64,000 nucleotides of DNA, taken from positions 28,043-92,042 of the forward strand of contig JBMFIC010000005.1 in NCBI GenBank assembly GCA_049976505.1, in the 5' to 3' direction. How positions within the stretch are numbered: the first letter of the stretch is position 1; each line of letters starts with the position of its first letter. Positions 40,749 through 49,131 of the stretch are shown one piece after another. Made by a program: the position numbers and the translations under genes. The DNA comes from CAYFFZ01 sp049976505 (GTDB lineage Archaea > Thermoproteota > Nitrososphaeria > Conexivisphaerales > UBA164). Below the pieces are notes generated by a model. It did not search any database, had not been told where the DNA came from, and worked only from the letters and a program-made list of their open reading frames with translations.

Positions 40749-41782
40749 TGGTCTACAGGGTTGCATGGATGAAAGGGGACGGGATAGGGCCGGAGATCTC
40801 CGACGTAGCGGTGGAGATCCTGCAGCTGATAGGCGACCTCTACGGCATATCCTGGGACATAAGGTTCTACGAGATGGGCGACGAGGCAAAGAGAAGGCTC
40901 GGAACGGCGCTTCCCCAGGAGACCATCGATGGTATAAGGACGGCTGACCTTGCGATAAAGGGCCCCGTAGGCGAGACGGCGTTCGAAACGGTAGTCTACA
41001 TAAGGCAGAGGCTTGACCTGTACGCAAACATAAGGCCTGCAAGAAGCTACGAGGGTGTCCCATACGTGAGGCCCATAGACGTCGTGATCGTTAGGGAGAA
41101 CACCGAGGACCTCTACAGGGGGATAGAGTTCACGGTTGACGGGGCAGCGGTGGCCCTCAAGATAATAACTGAGCACGCAACCAGGAGGATAGCAAGGGTT
41201 GCGGCTTCATATGCCATGAGCAGGAGGAGGAAGGTGACCATAGTTCACAAGGCGAACGTCATGAGGGTCACCGATGGTCTGTTCAGGGACGTTGCGAGGA
41301 GGGAGCTGAGCGGCTACGATCTCGTCGTTGATGAGAAGTACGTGGATGCCATGAGCATGGCGCTGATCAGGAACCCCCAGGACTTCGACGTGATCCTGAC
41401 GCCAAACGTCTACGGGGACATACTCAGCGATGAGGCGGCGCAGATAGCCGGAGGCCTTGGGTTCGCGGCCTCGGCAAACATAGGGGAGAGAAACAGCCTC
41501 TTCGAGCCCGTTCACGGCTCTGCGCCCGATATAGCCGGCAGGGGCATAGCAAACCCCTACTCGATGCTAAACGTCCTGGTCATGGCCCTTGAGCACCTCT
41601 GGCTCACCAGGAGCGATGGGAGGGCGAGGGACGCCAGGGAGGCGCTTGAGAGCGCCATAGTGAGCTCCATAAGGAGGGGGTACCTGACGCCCGACGCGGG
41701 AGGTAAGTTTAAAACTGGGGAAATCGGCAAAGTTGTAGGGCAAGAGCTGAAAGGGCATGTCGACAAAGCAGACCATCGATGA
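40748..41782 (+). CDS. leuB: 3-isopropylmalate dehydrogenase (or related beta-decarboxylating dehydrogenase)
   Basis: Oxidatively decarboxylates 3-isopropylmalate. The 344-aa protein shows MKGDGIGPEI, VRENTEDLYRGIEF, KIITEHATRRIARVAASYA, and LTPNVYGDILSDEAAQIAG with metal Asp residues, then EPVHGSAPDIAGRGIANPYS. The start ATG shares one base with the leuA stop (TAATG). Homoisocitrate and isocitrate dehydrogenases share these motifs; the position after leuA favours LeuB. LeuC and LeuD are not in the window. Confidence 0.88.
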   Translation: MVYRVAWMKGDGIGPEISDVAVEILQLIGDLYGISWDIRFYEMGDEAKRRLGTALPQETIDGIRTADLAIKGPVGETAFETVVYIRQRLDLYANIRPARSYEGVPYVRPIDVVIVRENTEDLYRGIEFTVDGAAVALKIITEHATRRIARVAASYAMSRRRKVTIVHKANVMRVTDGLFRDVARRELSGYDLVVDEKYVDAMSMALIRNPQDFDVILTPNVYGDILSDEAAQIAGGLGFAASANIGERNSLFEPVHGSAPDIAGRGIANPYSMLNVLVMALEHLWLTRSDGRARDAREALESAIVSSIRRGYLTPDAGGKFKTGEIGKVVGQELKGHVDKADHR

Positions 41783-42374
41783 GCTCAGGAACAGGCTCAG
41801 GGAGATCCGGGAAAAGCTCGGGCCTCTTCTTCAGGAGGCCAAGGCCCTGAAGGTCGAGAAGGAGCAGCTCCTCTACGAGCTCTCGCAGCTGAAGGTCCCG
41901 AGGATAAGGGTAAGCGATGAGGAGATAAGGGACCTCCAGGAGACGCTGAGGAGCCTCGAGGACCAGGTGCAGACAAGGGTCCTAAGGCCGGACGAGGAGA
42001 GGAGGATATACGAGAGGATAAAGGAGGTCGAGAGGAGGCTCGGAGTCCTCACGTCAGCAAAGAGGCTCCAGGACCAGGACAGGCAGATAAGGTCCAGGCT
42101 AGATGAGATAAGGAGGAGGCAGAGGGAGCTCCACGAGCAGATAGAGCCGCTGATTCAGGAGAGGGAGAGGGTCAGGAGCGAGCTGCAGAAGCAGATAATA
42201 CTTGAGAAGCTGAGGAGGTACAAGGAGATGGAGAAGGAGAGGGGATACAGCATAAACCTGAAGTTCGAGAGGGCCAACAGGAAGGAGATGAAGGAGGCAA
42301 TCAGGAAGAAGCTGGAGAGGGGGGAGCCGGTGACGCTGGAGGAGCTTAAGGTGCTCTACGATGAAAAGCAGTAG
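41757..42374 (+). CDS. Coiled-coil protein (COG1340-like)
   Basis: A 205-aa, highly charged, long-helix protein that resembles archaeal COG1340 coiled-coil proteins. Heptad stretches run from about residue 5 to 150 (LRNRLREIREKLGPLLQEAK, RRQRELHEQIEPLIQERERV). A C-terminal portion with LRRYKEMEKERGYSINLKF ends in RGEPVTLEELKVLYD. It overlaps leuB by 26 bases and the HAD gene by 14 bases, so it is part of the branched-chain operon although its function, possibly structural or ribosome-related, is unknown. Confidence 0.8.
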   Translation: MSTKQTIDELRNRLREIREKLGPLLQEAKALKVEKEQLLYELSQLKVPRIRVSDEEIRDLQETLRSLEDQVQTRVLRPDEERRIYERIKEVERRLGVLTSAKRLQDQDRQIRSRLDEIRRRQRELHEQIEPLIQERERVRSELQKQIILEKLRRYKEMEKERGYSINLKFERANRKEMKEAIRKKLERGEPVTLEELKVLYDEKQ

Positions 42375-42957
42375 GCCAGTTGTATCCCTTGACCTGTGTG
42401 GGACCCTGAGCGACTGCGGGGTCTACGACAGGATGTGGTACGAGGTTATTCCCCGCATGTACGCCGAGAGCAAAGGGATAGGCCTTGAGGAGGCCATGAG
42501 AGAGGTCATCAGCAGCTACAGGAGCGTTGGCCCCTCGAGCCTGAGCTGGTACCTGCCGAGCTACTGGATAAGGAGGTTCGGGCTCTCCTACGATGAGTTC
42601 CTGAGAAGATGCGGCGAGATAAAGGTCAGGGTTCCTGAGCAGGTCAGGAAGCTCAGGGAACTCTACAGGGTGATACTGTCAACCAACGTATCGAAGGAGG
42701 TCCTGAGCTTCTCCCTCGAGGACATCTTCTTCGATGAGGTCTACTCCTCGGTCGACATGGGATATCCTAGAAAGGACGAGAGGTTCTGGATGGATGTAAT
42801 AAGGAGCGAGGGGGTTCAGCCGTCCGACGTGATACACCTTGGGGATGACTTCGTCTACGACTACATGATCCCATCATCCCTGGGCATAAGGGCGTCCCTT
42901 GCCCGCCACGACAGGGTCCTGTTCTACATTCACTACGCCACTGGGGTTAGACTTTAG
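42361..42957 (+). CDS. HAD-family hydrolase
   Basis: A 198-aa haloacid-dehalogenase-type phosphatase. Motif I is present as VSLDLCGTLSDCGV, with the nucleophile Asp at about residue 11 but Leu-Cys between the aspartate and GT, so the second catalytic Asp seen in typical DxDGT motifs is replaced. Motif II is VILSTNVSKEV, the motif III Lys is in YPRKDERFW, and motif IV is HLGDDFVYDY. It overlaps the coiled-coil gene by 14 bases and ends the operon. The missing second Asp suggests dehalogenase-like rather than classical phosphatase chemistry; the substrate is unknown. Confidence 0.75.
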   Translation: MKSSRPVVSLDLCGTLSDCGVYDRMWYEVIPRMYAESKGIGLEEAMREVISSYRSVGPSSLSWYLPSYWIRRFGLSYDEFLRRCGEIKVRVPEQVRKLRELYRVILSTNVSKEVLSFSLEDIFFDEVYSSVDMGYPRKDERFWMDVIRSEGVQPSDVIHLGDDFVYDYMIPSSLGIRASLARHDRVLFYIHYATGVRL

Positions 42958-42984
42958 TCTAACCGCTCTTCCGCGCGGGCTCAA

Positions 42985-42995
42985 CTTTATAAATA
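42985..42995 (+). promoter_or_regulatory. TATA box of the HMG-CoA synthase operon
   Basis: The sequence ctttataaata is centred 26 bases before the ATG at 43016, predicting a leaderless mRNA. Confidence 0.6.
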
Positions 42996-43015
42996 CATAA
43001 TAAGCTGAGAACTGT

Positions 43016-44038
43016 ATGCGACTTAACTCAGCTATACTCGGCTACGGCTCCTACGTTCCAAGGTTCAGGATCAGAACCGAGGAAATAGCCAGGATCTGGC
43101 AGGGAGAGGGATCGGGTCCAAACAGGATGAAGGCGGTTGCGTCCTACGACGAGGACGCGCTCACCATGGCCTACGAGGCGGCACAGATGGCGCTTAGGAT
43201 GGCCGGAAACCCGCCGGTCCAGGCTATCCTCGTTGGATCGGAGTCGAAGCCATACGCGGTAAAGCCCATGGGATCTGTGCTGAGCGATATGCTGGGGTAC
43301 AACAGGATACTGGGGGTCGACCTGGAGTTCGCCTGCAAGGGAGGAACGGAGGCCATGCAGATGATAAGCGGCATGATAACCTCAGGGGTTATAGAGTACG
43401 GCCTCGCCATAGGCTCCGACACAGCACAGGGAAGGCCAGCTGACGACCTTGAGTACACTGCTGGAAGCGGCGCGGGAGCGGTGGTGCTCGGAAGGCCTAA
43501 CGGAAAGGAGATAGCTAAAATAACGAACTCGGTGAGCTACGTAACCGACACGCCAGACTTCTGGCGCAGGCCGAGGGAGCACTACCCGATGCACCTGGGA
43601 AGGTTCACCGGGGAGCCGGCGTACTTCGCGCACATAATGTCGAGCGTCAAGCTGCTCCTTGAGGAAACAGGTTACAAGCCGTCGGACTTCAGGTACGCGA
43701 TATTCCATCAGCCAAACCCCAAGTTCCCGGTTGAGGTGGGGAAGAGGCTCGGCTTCACGGACGAGCAGCTAAGGCCCGGGCTTCTGAACGACGAGATAGG
43801 AAACACGTACTCGGCGAACACGCTGGTTGCCCTGAACGCGGTTCTGGACGTTGCAAAGCCGGGTGACAGGATACTTCTGGCAAGCTTCGGAAGCGGGGCC
43901 GGAAGCGACTCCTTCGTAATAGAGGTCACGGGAAGGCCTGACGATGACGACTACAGGCCTCTCAGGGAGAGGCTGAAGAGCTACATTGAAATAGACTACG
44001 CCACCTACTCCAAGTGGAGGGGAAAGATAATCAGGTGA
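43016..44038 (+). CDS. Hydroxymethylglutaryl-CoA synthase
   Basis: Condenses acetoacetyl-CoA and acetyl-CoA to HMG-CoA for archaeal isoprenoid lipids. The 340-aa protein has the acylated Cys107 in LEFACKGGTEAMQM, an early Glu and His region, and FHQPNPKFPVEVGKRLGF. The gene begins the conserved HMGS-thiolase-DUF35 operon, products of which are known in methanogens to form one complex that channels the unfavourable thiolase product. Six bases separate it from the thiolase gene. Confidence 0.93.
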   Translation: MRLNSAILGYGSYVPRFRIRTEEIARIWQGEGSGPNRMKAVASYDEDALTMAYEAAQMALRMAGNPPVQAILVGSESKPYAVKPMGSVLSDMLGYNRILGVDLEFACKGGTEAMQMISGMITSGVIEYGLAIGSDTAQGRPADDLEYTAGSGAGAVVLGRPNGKEIAKITNSVSYVTDTPDFWRRPREHYPMHLGRFTGEPAYFAHIMSSVKLLLEETGYKPSDFRYAIFHQPNPKFPVEVGKRLGFTDEQLRPGLLNDEIGNTYSANTLVALNAVLDVAKPGDRILLASFGSGAGSDSFVIEVTGRPDDDDYRPLRERLKSYIEIDYATYSKWRGKIIR

Positions 44039-44043
44039 TGTAA

Positions 44044-45177
44044 ATGACAGAGGTCTACATCCACTCGGTTGGGTACGTGCCGGTTGGGGAGCACTGGAAC
44101 AGGTCCCTTGCTGACCTGATGGTCGATGCGGCGCTTTCAGCTCTGAAGGGTTTCAGCGGCAGGATAGACAGGATCATAGTCGGCAACATGCTCTCCGGCT
44201 ACGTGAACCACCAGGAGCACCTGGGAGCGCTTCTTGCCAGCTCGCTGGGGATGAAGGGAGTGGAGGCGCTTAAGGTGGAGGCCGCATGCGGCTCAGGGGG
44301 CATGGCGGTACACGAGGGGTACGTGTCGGTTAAGTCCGGGGAGTACGAGAACGTTCTCGTGGTTGGGGTTGAGAAGATGAAGGACGTGGACACGTCGGTG
44401 ATAACCAAGGCCCTTGCGATGGCGGAGAGCGCTGACTTCACACAGGTGGTGGGGGCATCGTTCATATCGCTGAACGCGCTCCTCATGAGGATGTACATGA
44501 ACAGGTACGGGGTCGAGGAGGAGTACCTGGACTACTTCCCGATGATAGCTCACAGGAACGCTGTTACCGCGCCGCACGCCCAGTTCAGGAGGGCCTTCTC
44601 CCTTGAGGAGATCAAGAGGTCCCCGTACATAGCTGAGCCTATAAGGCTGCTCTCAAGCGCCCCATCGAGCGACGGGGCAGCCGCTGTTGTGCTCAGCTCT
44701 AGGCCGAGCGAGGTTGAAATAGCTGCATCCGAGGTCGCGACGAACGAGCTCATGATCTCCCAGAGGGAGAACCCGCTGAGGTTCGATGCAACTGCCGCGG
44801 CCTTCAGGAGGGCAATCGAGAGGTCAGGGGTTGATCCCGCATCGGTTGACTTCCTCGAGATACACGACGCGTTTCCCATCGTAAGCGCCCTGAGCCTTGA
44901 GGCCATGGGCTACTCCGAGGAGGGAAAGGCAGGAATAGACGCCTCGAAGGGCAAGTACAGCTTCGACGGGGACCTGCCGATCCTGACCTTCGGAGGGCTT
45001 AAGGCCAGGGGCCATCCGACCGGAGGCACAGGGGTCTACCAGGTCGTTGAGGCGTACCTCCAGCTCACGGGACAGGCGGGAAAGAACCAGGTACAGGGCG
45101 CAAAGGTTGGGGTCACCCAGAACGTCGGGGGCATAGACACCACTTCGGTCGTCCACGTGCTAAGGAGGGTGATGTAG
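44044..45177 (+). CDS. Acetyl-CoA C-acetyltransferase (thiolase)
   Basis: Provides acetoacetyl-CoA to HMG-CoA synthase. The 377-aa archaeal thiolase has the nucleophilic Cys82 in VEAACGSGGMAVHEGYVS, HDAFPIVSALSLEAMGYS with the catalytic His, and GGLKARGHPTGGTGVYQVVE near the end. The last cysteine of bacterial thiolases is not in the usual C-G-G context here (NVGGIDTTSVV), as is common in the archaeal group. The DUF35 gene starts directly after its stop. Confidence 0.92.
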   Translation: MTEVYIHSVGYVPVGEHWNRSLADLMVDAALSALKGFSGRIDRIIVGNMLSGYVNHQEHLGALLASSLGMKGVEALKVEAACGSGGMAVHEGYVSVKSGEYENVLVVGVEKMKDVDTSVITKALAMAESADFTQVVGASFISLNALLMRMYMNRYGVEEEYLDYFPMIAHRNAVTAPHAQFRRAFSLEEIKRSPYIAEPIRLLSSAPSSDGAAAVVLSSRPSEVEIAASEVATNELMISQRENPLRFDATAAAFRRAIERSGVDPASVDFLEIHDAFPIVSALSLEAMGYSEEGKAGIDASKGKYSFDGDLPILTFGGLKARGHPTGGTGVYQVVEAYLQLTGQAGKNQVQGAKVGVTQNVGGIDTTSVVHVLRRVM

Positions 45178-45570
45178 ATGATACCGATAGCCTACTGGAG
45201 GAACAGAAAGCTCTACACGAGGCTTATAGGAAGCAGGTGCAGGAAGTGCGGAGCCGAGTACTATCCACCGGTAAGGGTCTGCAGGAAGTGCGGGTCCACG
45301 GAGCTCGATGAGGTGGAGATGCCGAGGACTGGCACGATAGTCTCCTACACGAAGCTCACCGAGCCGCCGGTCGACTTCAAGGATTACGCGCCAATATACC
45401 TTGCCCTGGTGAGGCTTGACAACGGCGTGACGGTGCTGGGACAGATCGCGGATCCGGTTGAGGAGGAGATCAAGATAGGAGCAAGGGTCAGGATGACGAT
45501 AAGGAAGTGGACACAGGACGGCGAAAGCGGGATCATATACTACGGGTACAAGTTCAAAGTCGAACAGTGA
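45178..45570 (+). CDS. DUF35 OB-fold zinc scaffold protein
   Basis: A 130-aa protein with an N-terminal zinc ribbon (Cys21, Cys24, Cys35, Cys38) and an OB-fold that holds acyl-CoA between thiolase and HMG-CoA synthase in the known archaeal complex. It continues with RTGTIVSYTKLTEPPVDFKD, PIYLALVRLDNGVTVLGQI. ATG 45178 is immediately after the thiolase stop. Confidence 0.9.
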   Translation: MIPIAYWRNRKLYTRLIGSRCRKCGAEYYPPVRVCRKCGSTELDEVEMPRTGTIVSYTKLTEPPVDFKDYAPIYLALVRLDNGVTVLGQIADPVEEEIKIGARVRMTIRKWTQDGESGIIYYGYKFKVEQ

Positions 45571-46066
45571 TAACAAAGGCCTGGATCACAGCCCGCAAGG
45601 ACGCGCGTTTGAAGCCGATCTATTTTTTGAGCTCGTAGACCTCCTTAGCGTTGAACCCGAGATAGCCACAGGGCTTTGCTCCAGAGGCCTTGCCCAGACC
45701 CTCAGCCGACGCAGCTGGCTAGGGCTCAGCGCGGATCGCGTGTCTGTGTTTTCAGCCATCATCATCGCTTCGTGGATTTTGATGGTTGTCAGCTTAGCCA
45801 GCTCAGAGGTGGAGCACTGCCGGGCTTCAGCAAGTCAGCCCCATACATCACCGGGAGATCCCCTCGGCTCAGGGATCCGCGAACTCGAGGAAGATAGGGC
45901 TTATCTGGCATGCCCAGAGGGAAAGCGCTCACTATAAAACGCCTCAGAATAAGCTTCTTTTCTCGCCCTGAACGCGCTGCTCTGGCCCGCTTTGCCAGCC
46001 AGCTGTGCATCAGCTCACTTCGACATACAAGTAACGCTTAAATAACCTGCAGATGTGAAACATGTC
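45571..46066. other. Long intergenic gap with only a gene remnant
   Basis: Almost 500 bases without an intact gene between the mevalonate operon and htpX, unusual in this dense segment. Apart from the remnant at 45620-45718 I see no conserved protein, tRNA or clear hairpin. The htpX TATA box (cttaaata at 46037-46044) marks its right end. It could hide a small RNA. Confidence 0.4.
45620..45718 (-). pseudogene. C-terminal remnant of an unidentified protein
   Basis: Reading the minus strand, 32 codons give an ordered, non-repetitive peptide ending GYLGFNAKEVYELKK before a stop, preceded upstream by a stop codon in the same frame. No intact gene contains it. It looks like the tail of a decayed protein; the family is not recognised. 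A chance open stretch cannot be excluded. Confidence 0.3.
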
Positions 46067-47029
46067 ATGAACCTCGAGCTCCTGAAGTTCAGGCTCTCGA
46101 TGTACCTCACCCTGCTGATAATAATCGGAGTCACGGCGCTAATAGTGAGCTTTGTGCTTGCCCTTGTGGGCGTCTTTAACGTTTACCTCATCGCTGGCAT
46201 AGTGGCGGTAATAAACGTGGTAGAGTGGCTCTATGGCCCGAAGCTCATAGACTACATCTACAGGGTGAGGGAGGCGAGGCCCGGGGAGCTCGATGACGTC
46301 AGGGCCATGATAAGCAGGATATCGCAGAGGGCGGGGATAAAGGAGCCGAAGCTCATGGTTGCCGAGATAGACATCCCCAACGCGTTCGCCTACGGCTCCC
46401 CGCTCACGGGGAACAGGGTGGCGGTGACCAGGGGCCTCCTCAGGATACTCAGCCCCGATGAGATTGAGGCAGTTCTTGGCCACGAGCTGGGGCACATAAG
46501 GCACAGGGACGTCCAGGTCATGCTCTTCGTCTCAATGCTTCCCGCAATCCTCTACTACATAGCTTACACGTTCATGATAAGCTCCTTCTTCGAGGAGAGG
46601 AACAACGCCGCCGGCTTGCTCGCGCTCATAGGGTTCGTATCTTTCATAGGCTACATTGTGCTCAACCTCCTTGTTCTCGCCTTCAGCAGGAGCAGGGAGA
46701 CCTTCGCGGACATACATGCCACGCAGGTGGTTGACGGCGGCGCGAGGAAGCTTAGCAGCGCCCTGGCAAAGCTTTACATATACTCCTACATAATATCCCA
46801 CAGGAAGCCAAAGGAGGCCAGGGCCGCATCAACTACGAGGGCCCTGTTCATCATAGACCCCGCATCCCTCAACGTTGACGACCTCAGGTCGCTTTCAGGC
46901 GAGGAGGCCCTCGAGTACGTGGCAAACAGAAAGATGACGTTCACCGACAGGATCATGGAGCTCCTCTCAACTCATCCGAACATAATCAGGAGGATAAAGC
47001 TGCTCAGGAGGCTCGAGGGCTCAGCTTGA
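46067..47029 (+). CDS. htpX: HtpX-like membrane zinc metalloprotease
   Basis: M48-type protease of the membrane that degrades damaged membrane proteins. The 320-aa protein has two N-terminal helices (about 13-38 and 40-56) and the zinc motif HELGHIRHRD (His139, Glu140, His143). A further helix pair follows (about 155-175 and 185-207), then RETFADIHATQV with the third zinc ligand Glu. I prefer ATG 46067, 26 bases after the TATA box; GTG 46055 would add four residues. Its stop overlaps the SRP19 start. Confidence 0.9.
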   Translation: MNLELLKFRLSMYLTLLIIIGVTALIVSFVLALVGVFNVYLIAGIVAVINVVEWLYGPKLIDYIYRVREARPGELDDVRAMISRISQRAGIKEPKLMVAEIDIPNAFAYGSPLTGNRVAVTRGLLRILSPDEIEAVLGHELGHIRHRDVQVMLFVSMLPAILYYIAYTFMISSFFEERNNAAGLLALIGFVSFIGYIVLNLLVLAFSRSRETFADIHATQVVDGGARKLSSALAKLYIYSYIISHRKPKEARAASTTRALFIIDPASLNVDDLRSLSGEEALEYVANRKMTFTDRIMELLSTHPNIIRRIKLLRRLEGSA

Positions 47030-47325
47030 AGGAGAGGGACAGGCAGATAATCTGGCTCGAGTACTTCGACGCGAACCTGAGCAGGAGAAGGGGAAGGAGG
47101 GTCAGCAGATCCCTGGCCCTCTCAGGTCCTAGGCCCGAGGCCATAGAGGACGCCCTGAGAAGGCTCGGGCTCAAGTACGAGGTCCATCAGGCGAGGTATC
47201 CGAAGCTGCACTGGAAGCCCTCCTACTACTTCCAGGTTGAGAAGAAGATGAAGAAGGAGGAGCTGATCAGGAGCATAGCGGAGACGATAAAGGGGGTCAG
47301 GACTTCCCGCTCAGCCACCAGCTGA
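47026..47325 (+). CDS. srp19: Signal recognition particle 19 kDa subunit
   Basis: Binds SRP RNA and helps load SRP54. The 99-aa basic protein has IIWLEYFDANLSRRRGRRV and the RYPKLHWKPSYYFQVEKK segment, conserved in archaeal SRP19. It starts with TTG 47026 inside the htpX stop. The 3' end overlaps the convergent zinc-ribbon gene by 29 bases. SRP RNA itself was not found in the window. Confidence 0.92.
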   Translation: MKERDRQIIWLEYFDANLSRRRGRRVSRSLALSGPRPEAIEDALRRLGLKYEVHQARYPKLHWKPSYYFQVEKKMKKEELIRSIAETIKGVRTSRSATS

Positions 47326-47488
47326 GGTACTCCCTCTTGGGGTCCTGCTTTGCCTTTGGCTTCTTCCTCTCAATCAGATCCATGAGCTGCTGCCTGTTCA
47401 CATACAGGCCGCACTTCCTGCATATGTACATCTTTGTCGAAGTCTCGTAGAACAGAGGCCCGCCGCACTCTGGACACGTATAGTCCAT
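47297..47488 (-). CDS. Small zinc-ribbon protein
   Basis: A 63-aa protein with one rubredoxin-like zinc knuckle pair, CPEC (about 5-8) and CRKC (about 23-26), and a basic C-terminal helix (LMDLIERKKPKAKQDPK). Such proteins are common in archaea as unassigned nucleic-acid-binding or adaptor proteins. It overlaps the SRP19 gene end, convergent. Confidence 0.7.
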   Translation of the reverse strand: MDYTCPECGGPLFYETSTKMYICRKCGLYVNRQQLMDLIERKKPKAKQDPKREYLSWWLSGKS

Positions 47489-47592
47489 GACAGAATCTCA
47501 CAGCGGGGAGCATTTTAACCTTTACTAAACATGCGAATCATGGAGGCTTTTGGGCAAAACTTTAAAATCGTTCCTAAAAGTAGTAATGGTGT

Positions 47593-47784
47593 ATGAATAG
47601 AACCCTGCTTAACATGTTCAACATAAACGATAAGGTGAAGACAGATCTTAGCGTTGAGGGAACCGTAGTGAACTTCGTGGAGATCCAGGGGAAGATATAC
47701 ATAAAGGTCAAGTGGAGCAACGGAACATACGGCTTCTACGGTCCCGAGGAGGTCAAGAGGTACAACATCAGAAAGGTGGCGTAG
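47593..47784 (+). CDS. Small SH3/chromo-like beta protein, unknown function
   Basis: A 63-residue protein (MNRTLLNMFNINDKVKTDLS) with the alternating pattern of a small beta-barrel: GTVVNFVEIQGKIYIKVKWS and GTYGFYGPEEVKRYNI. This resembles SH3- or Tudor-like folds. It starts with ATG after a ctttaaaatcg box. The DUF1512 gene starts nine bases after its stop, so the two are likely co-expressed. Confidence 0.65.
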   Translation: MNRTLLNMFNINDKVKTDLSVEGTVVNFVEIQGKIYIKVKWSNGTYGFYGPEEVKRYNIRKVA

Positions 47785-47792
47785 CTGAGGAT

Positions 47793-48923
47793 TTGAACGT
47801 GAACCTCCTGAACCTCCTGTTCGGCCCCTACCCAAGCAATCCCGTTCAGCTTATAATATACATACTGATAATCTGGGTCCCGTACATCCTCCTGATGATA
47901 TACTGGCAGACCCTTCAGGGGCACGCCATGCTGGGGGACATCAACAGGTACCTGATGAGGCTAAAGTACGACGCGGATCAGTCAAGGTCCAACCTTATGT
48001 CCTACCTTCAGAGGAAGGGAGTATCGGGGGACGGGCAGAAGGTCGTGGAGGGGATGATAGGGATGCAGACGATATTCCCGGTCAACATGGACCCGGTGGG
48101 CATAGTAAAGAAGCTCGAGCACATACTCAGGACCCAGGACCAGACCATAAGGTCCAGGATAAGGGAGGTCATGAAGAACGCAAACGAGATAGAGAGGACA
48201 GCGGCTGCCAACATGCTTGAGATAGCAGCGGCCCTTGACTACATATACAAGGTTATAAGGCACTTCTACCTTATAGGGAGGAAGTTCCCCGACAACGTTT
48301 ACCTCCTCCAGTCGCTCCAGATGCTGTTGCCCAGCATAGTGAAGCAGGCAGACGCGTATCTCAACGCGATGAGCGCCCTCGAGAAGTCTCTGCCGCTTGG
48401 CGATGCAATAGGCCCCATGGTTGTTGCGGAGATGATAAGGGAGGTCCCGAAGGTGGAGCTCGACGAGGAGACGGTCTACGGGGAGGCTATGATAAACGGC
48501 AGGAGGGTTGCAGTGATAAAGGCCAAGGGACCCATGGCCAACGTCGGGCATCCTGATGATGCGCTCAGGACGCTGCTGGACGGCCCCTACAAGGACGCAT
48601 CCCTGATAATAATGATAGACGCTGCCCTGAAGCTCGAGGGGGAGCAGTCTGGCGAGGTTGCCGTGGGCATAGGAGCGGCCATCGGAGGGCTGGGGGTTGA
48701 GAAGTTCAACATAGAGAGGATAGCCACCGAGAGGAGGATCCCGCTCCACGCAGTCATAATAAAGGAGTCGCTATTCGAGGCAATAGCCGTGATGACAAGG
48801 GACATAGCGGAGTCTGCGAGGAGGGCAAGGCAGGTCGTCCTTGAAATCATAAACAGGTACGTCCCCGAGGGAGGATCCGCGATAGTGATCGGGGTGGGGA
48901 ACACGCTGGGTGTTGCGCAGTGA
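47793..48923 (+). CDS. DUF1512 membrane-anchored protein, copy 2
   Basis: A 376-aa DUF1512 protein, paralogue of the one at 13.8 kb. It has the same N-terminal anchor (about 18-40), then VNMDPVGIVKKLEHILRTQD, a helical middle, and the C-terminal domain with VIKAKGPMANVGHPDDALRT, DAALKLEGEQSGEVAVGI and the end motif IVIGVGNTLGVAQ. I start at TTG 47793, with GAGGA just before; the longer frame back to 47712 lies inside the preceding gene. A zinc-ribbon gene overlaps its stop by four bases. Confidence 0.83.
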   Translation: MNVNLLNLLFGPYPSNPVQLIIYILIIWVPYILLMIYWQTLQGHAMLGDINRYLMRLKYDADQSRSNLMSYLQRKGVSGDGQKVVEGMIGMQTIFPVNMDPVGIVKKLEHILRTQDQTIRSRIREVMKNANEIERTAAANMLEIAAALDYIYKVIRHFYLIGRKFPDNVYLLQSLQMLLPSIVKQADAYLNAMSALEKSLPLGDAIGPMVVAEMIREVPKVELDEETVYGEAMINGRRVAVIKAKGPMANVGHPDDALRTLLDGPYKDASLIIMIDAALKLEGEQSGEVAVGIGAAIGGLGVEKFNIERIATERRIPLHAVIIKESLFEAIAVMTRDIAESARRARQVVLEIINRYVPEGGSAIVIGVGNTLGVAQ

Positions 48924-49099
48924 TAAGGAAGCAGCCTGTAGTAAAGTACTACGCGGTGGAGGAGTGCCCAAGGTGCGGGTACAAGGTTAAGAGGGAGTTC
49001 AGGGAGGGGGACTACGTCCTCAAGCAGTCGGGCATATGCCCCAGGGATAACATCCCCATGATCATAAGCATGATATACGCCGAGGAGGAGCAGGATTAA
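48920..49099 (+). CDS. Small zinc-ribbon protein coupled to DUF1512
   Basis: A 59-aa protein starting GTG 48920, inside the DUF1512 stop (GTGA). It reads MIRKQPVVKYYAVEECPRCG with a Cys-x2-Cys knuckle, and a later single Cys in GICPRDNIPM. Only three cysteines are present, so zinc binding may need another residue or a partner. The overlap suggests it works with DUF1512 copy 2; copy 1 has no such partner. Function is unknown. Confidence 0.6.
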   Translation: MIRKQPVVKYYAVEECPRCGYKVKREFREGDYVLKQSGICPRDNIPMIISMIYAEEEQD

Positions 49100-49100
49100 G

Positions 49101-49109
49101 CTTAAATAC
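49101..49109 (+). promoter_or_regulatory. TATA box of npdG
   Basis: The sequence cttaaatac is centred about 27 bases before the ATG at 49132; the transcript should be leaderless. Confidence 0.55.
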
Positions 49110-49131
49110 GCTCACGAGCAGTATTTAGCAA

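Noticed and set aside
47712..47792. Longer N-terminus for DUF1512 copy 2
   Set aside because: The extra 27 codons lie in the preceding small gene in another frame and have no match to copy 1, which begins near its membrane helix.
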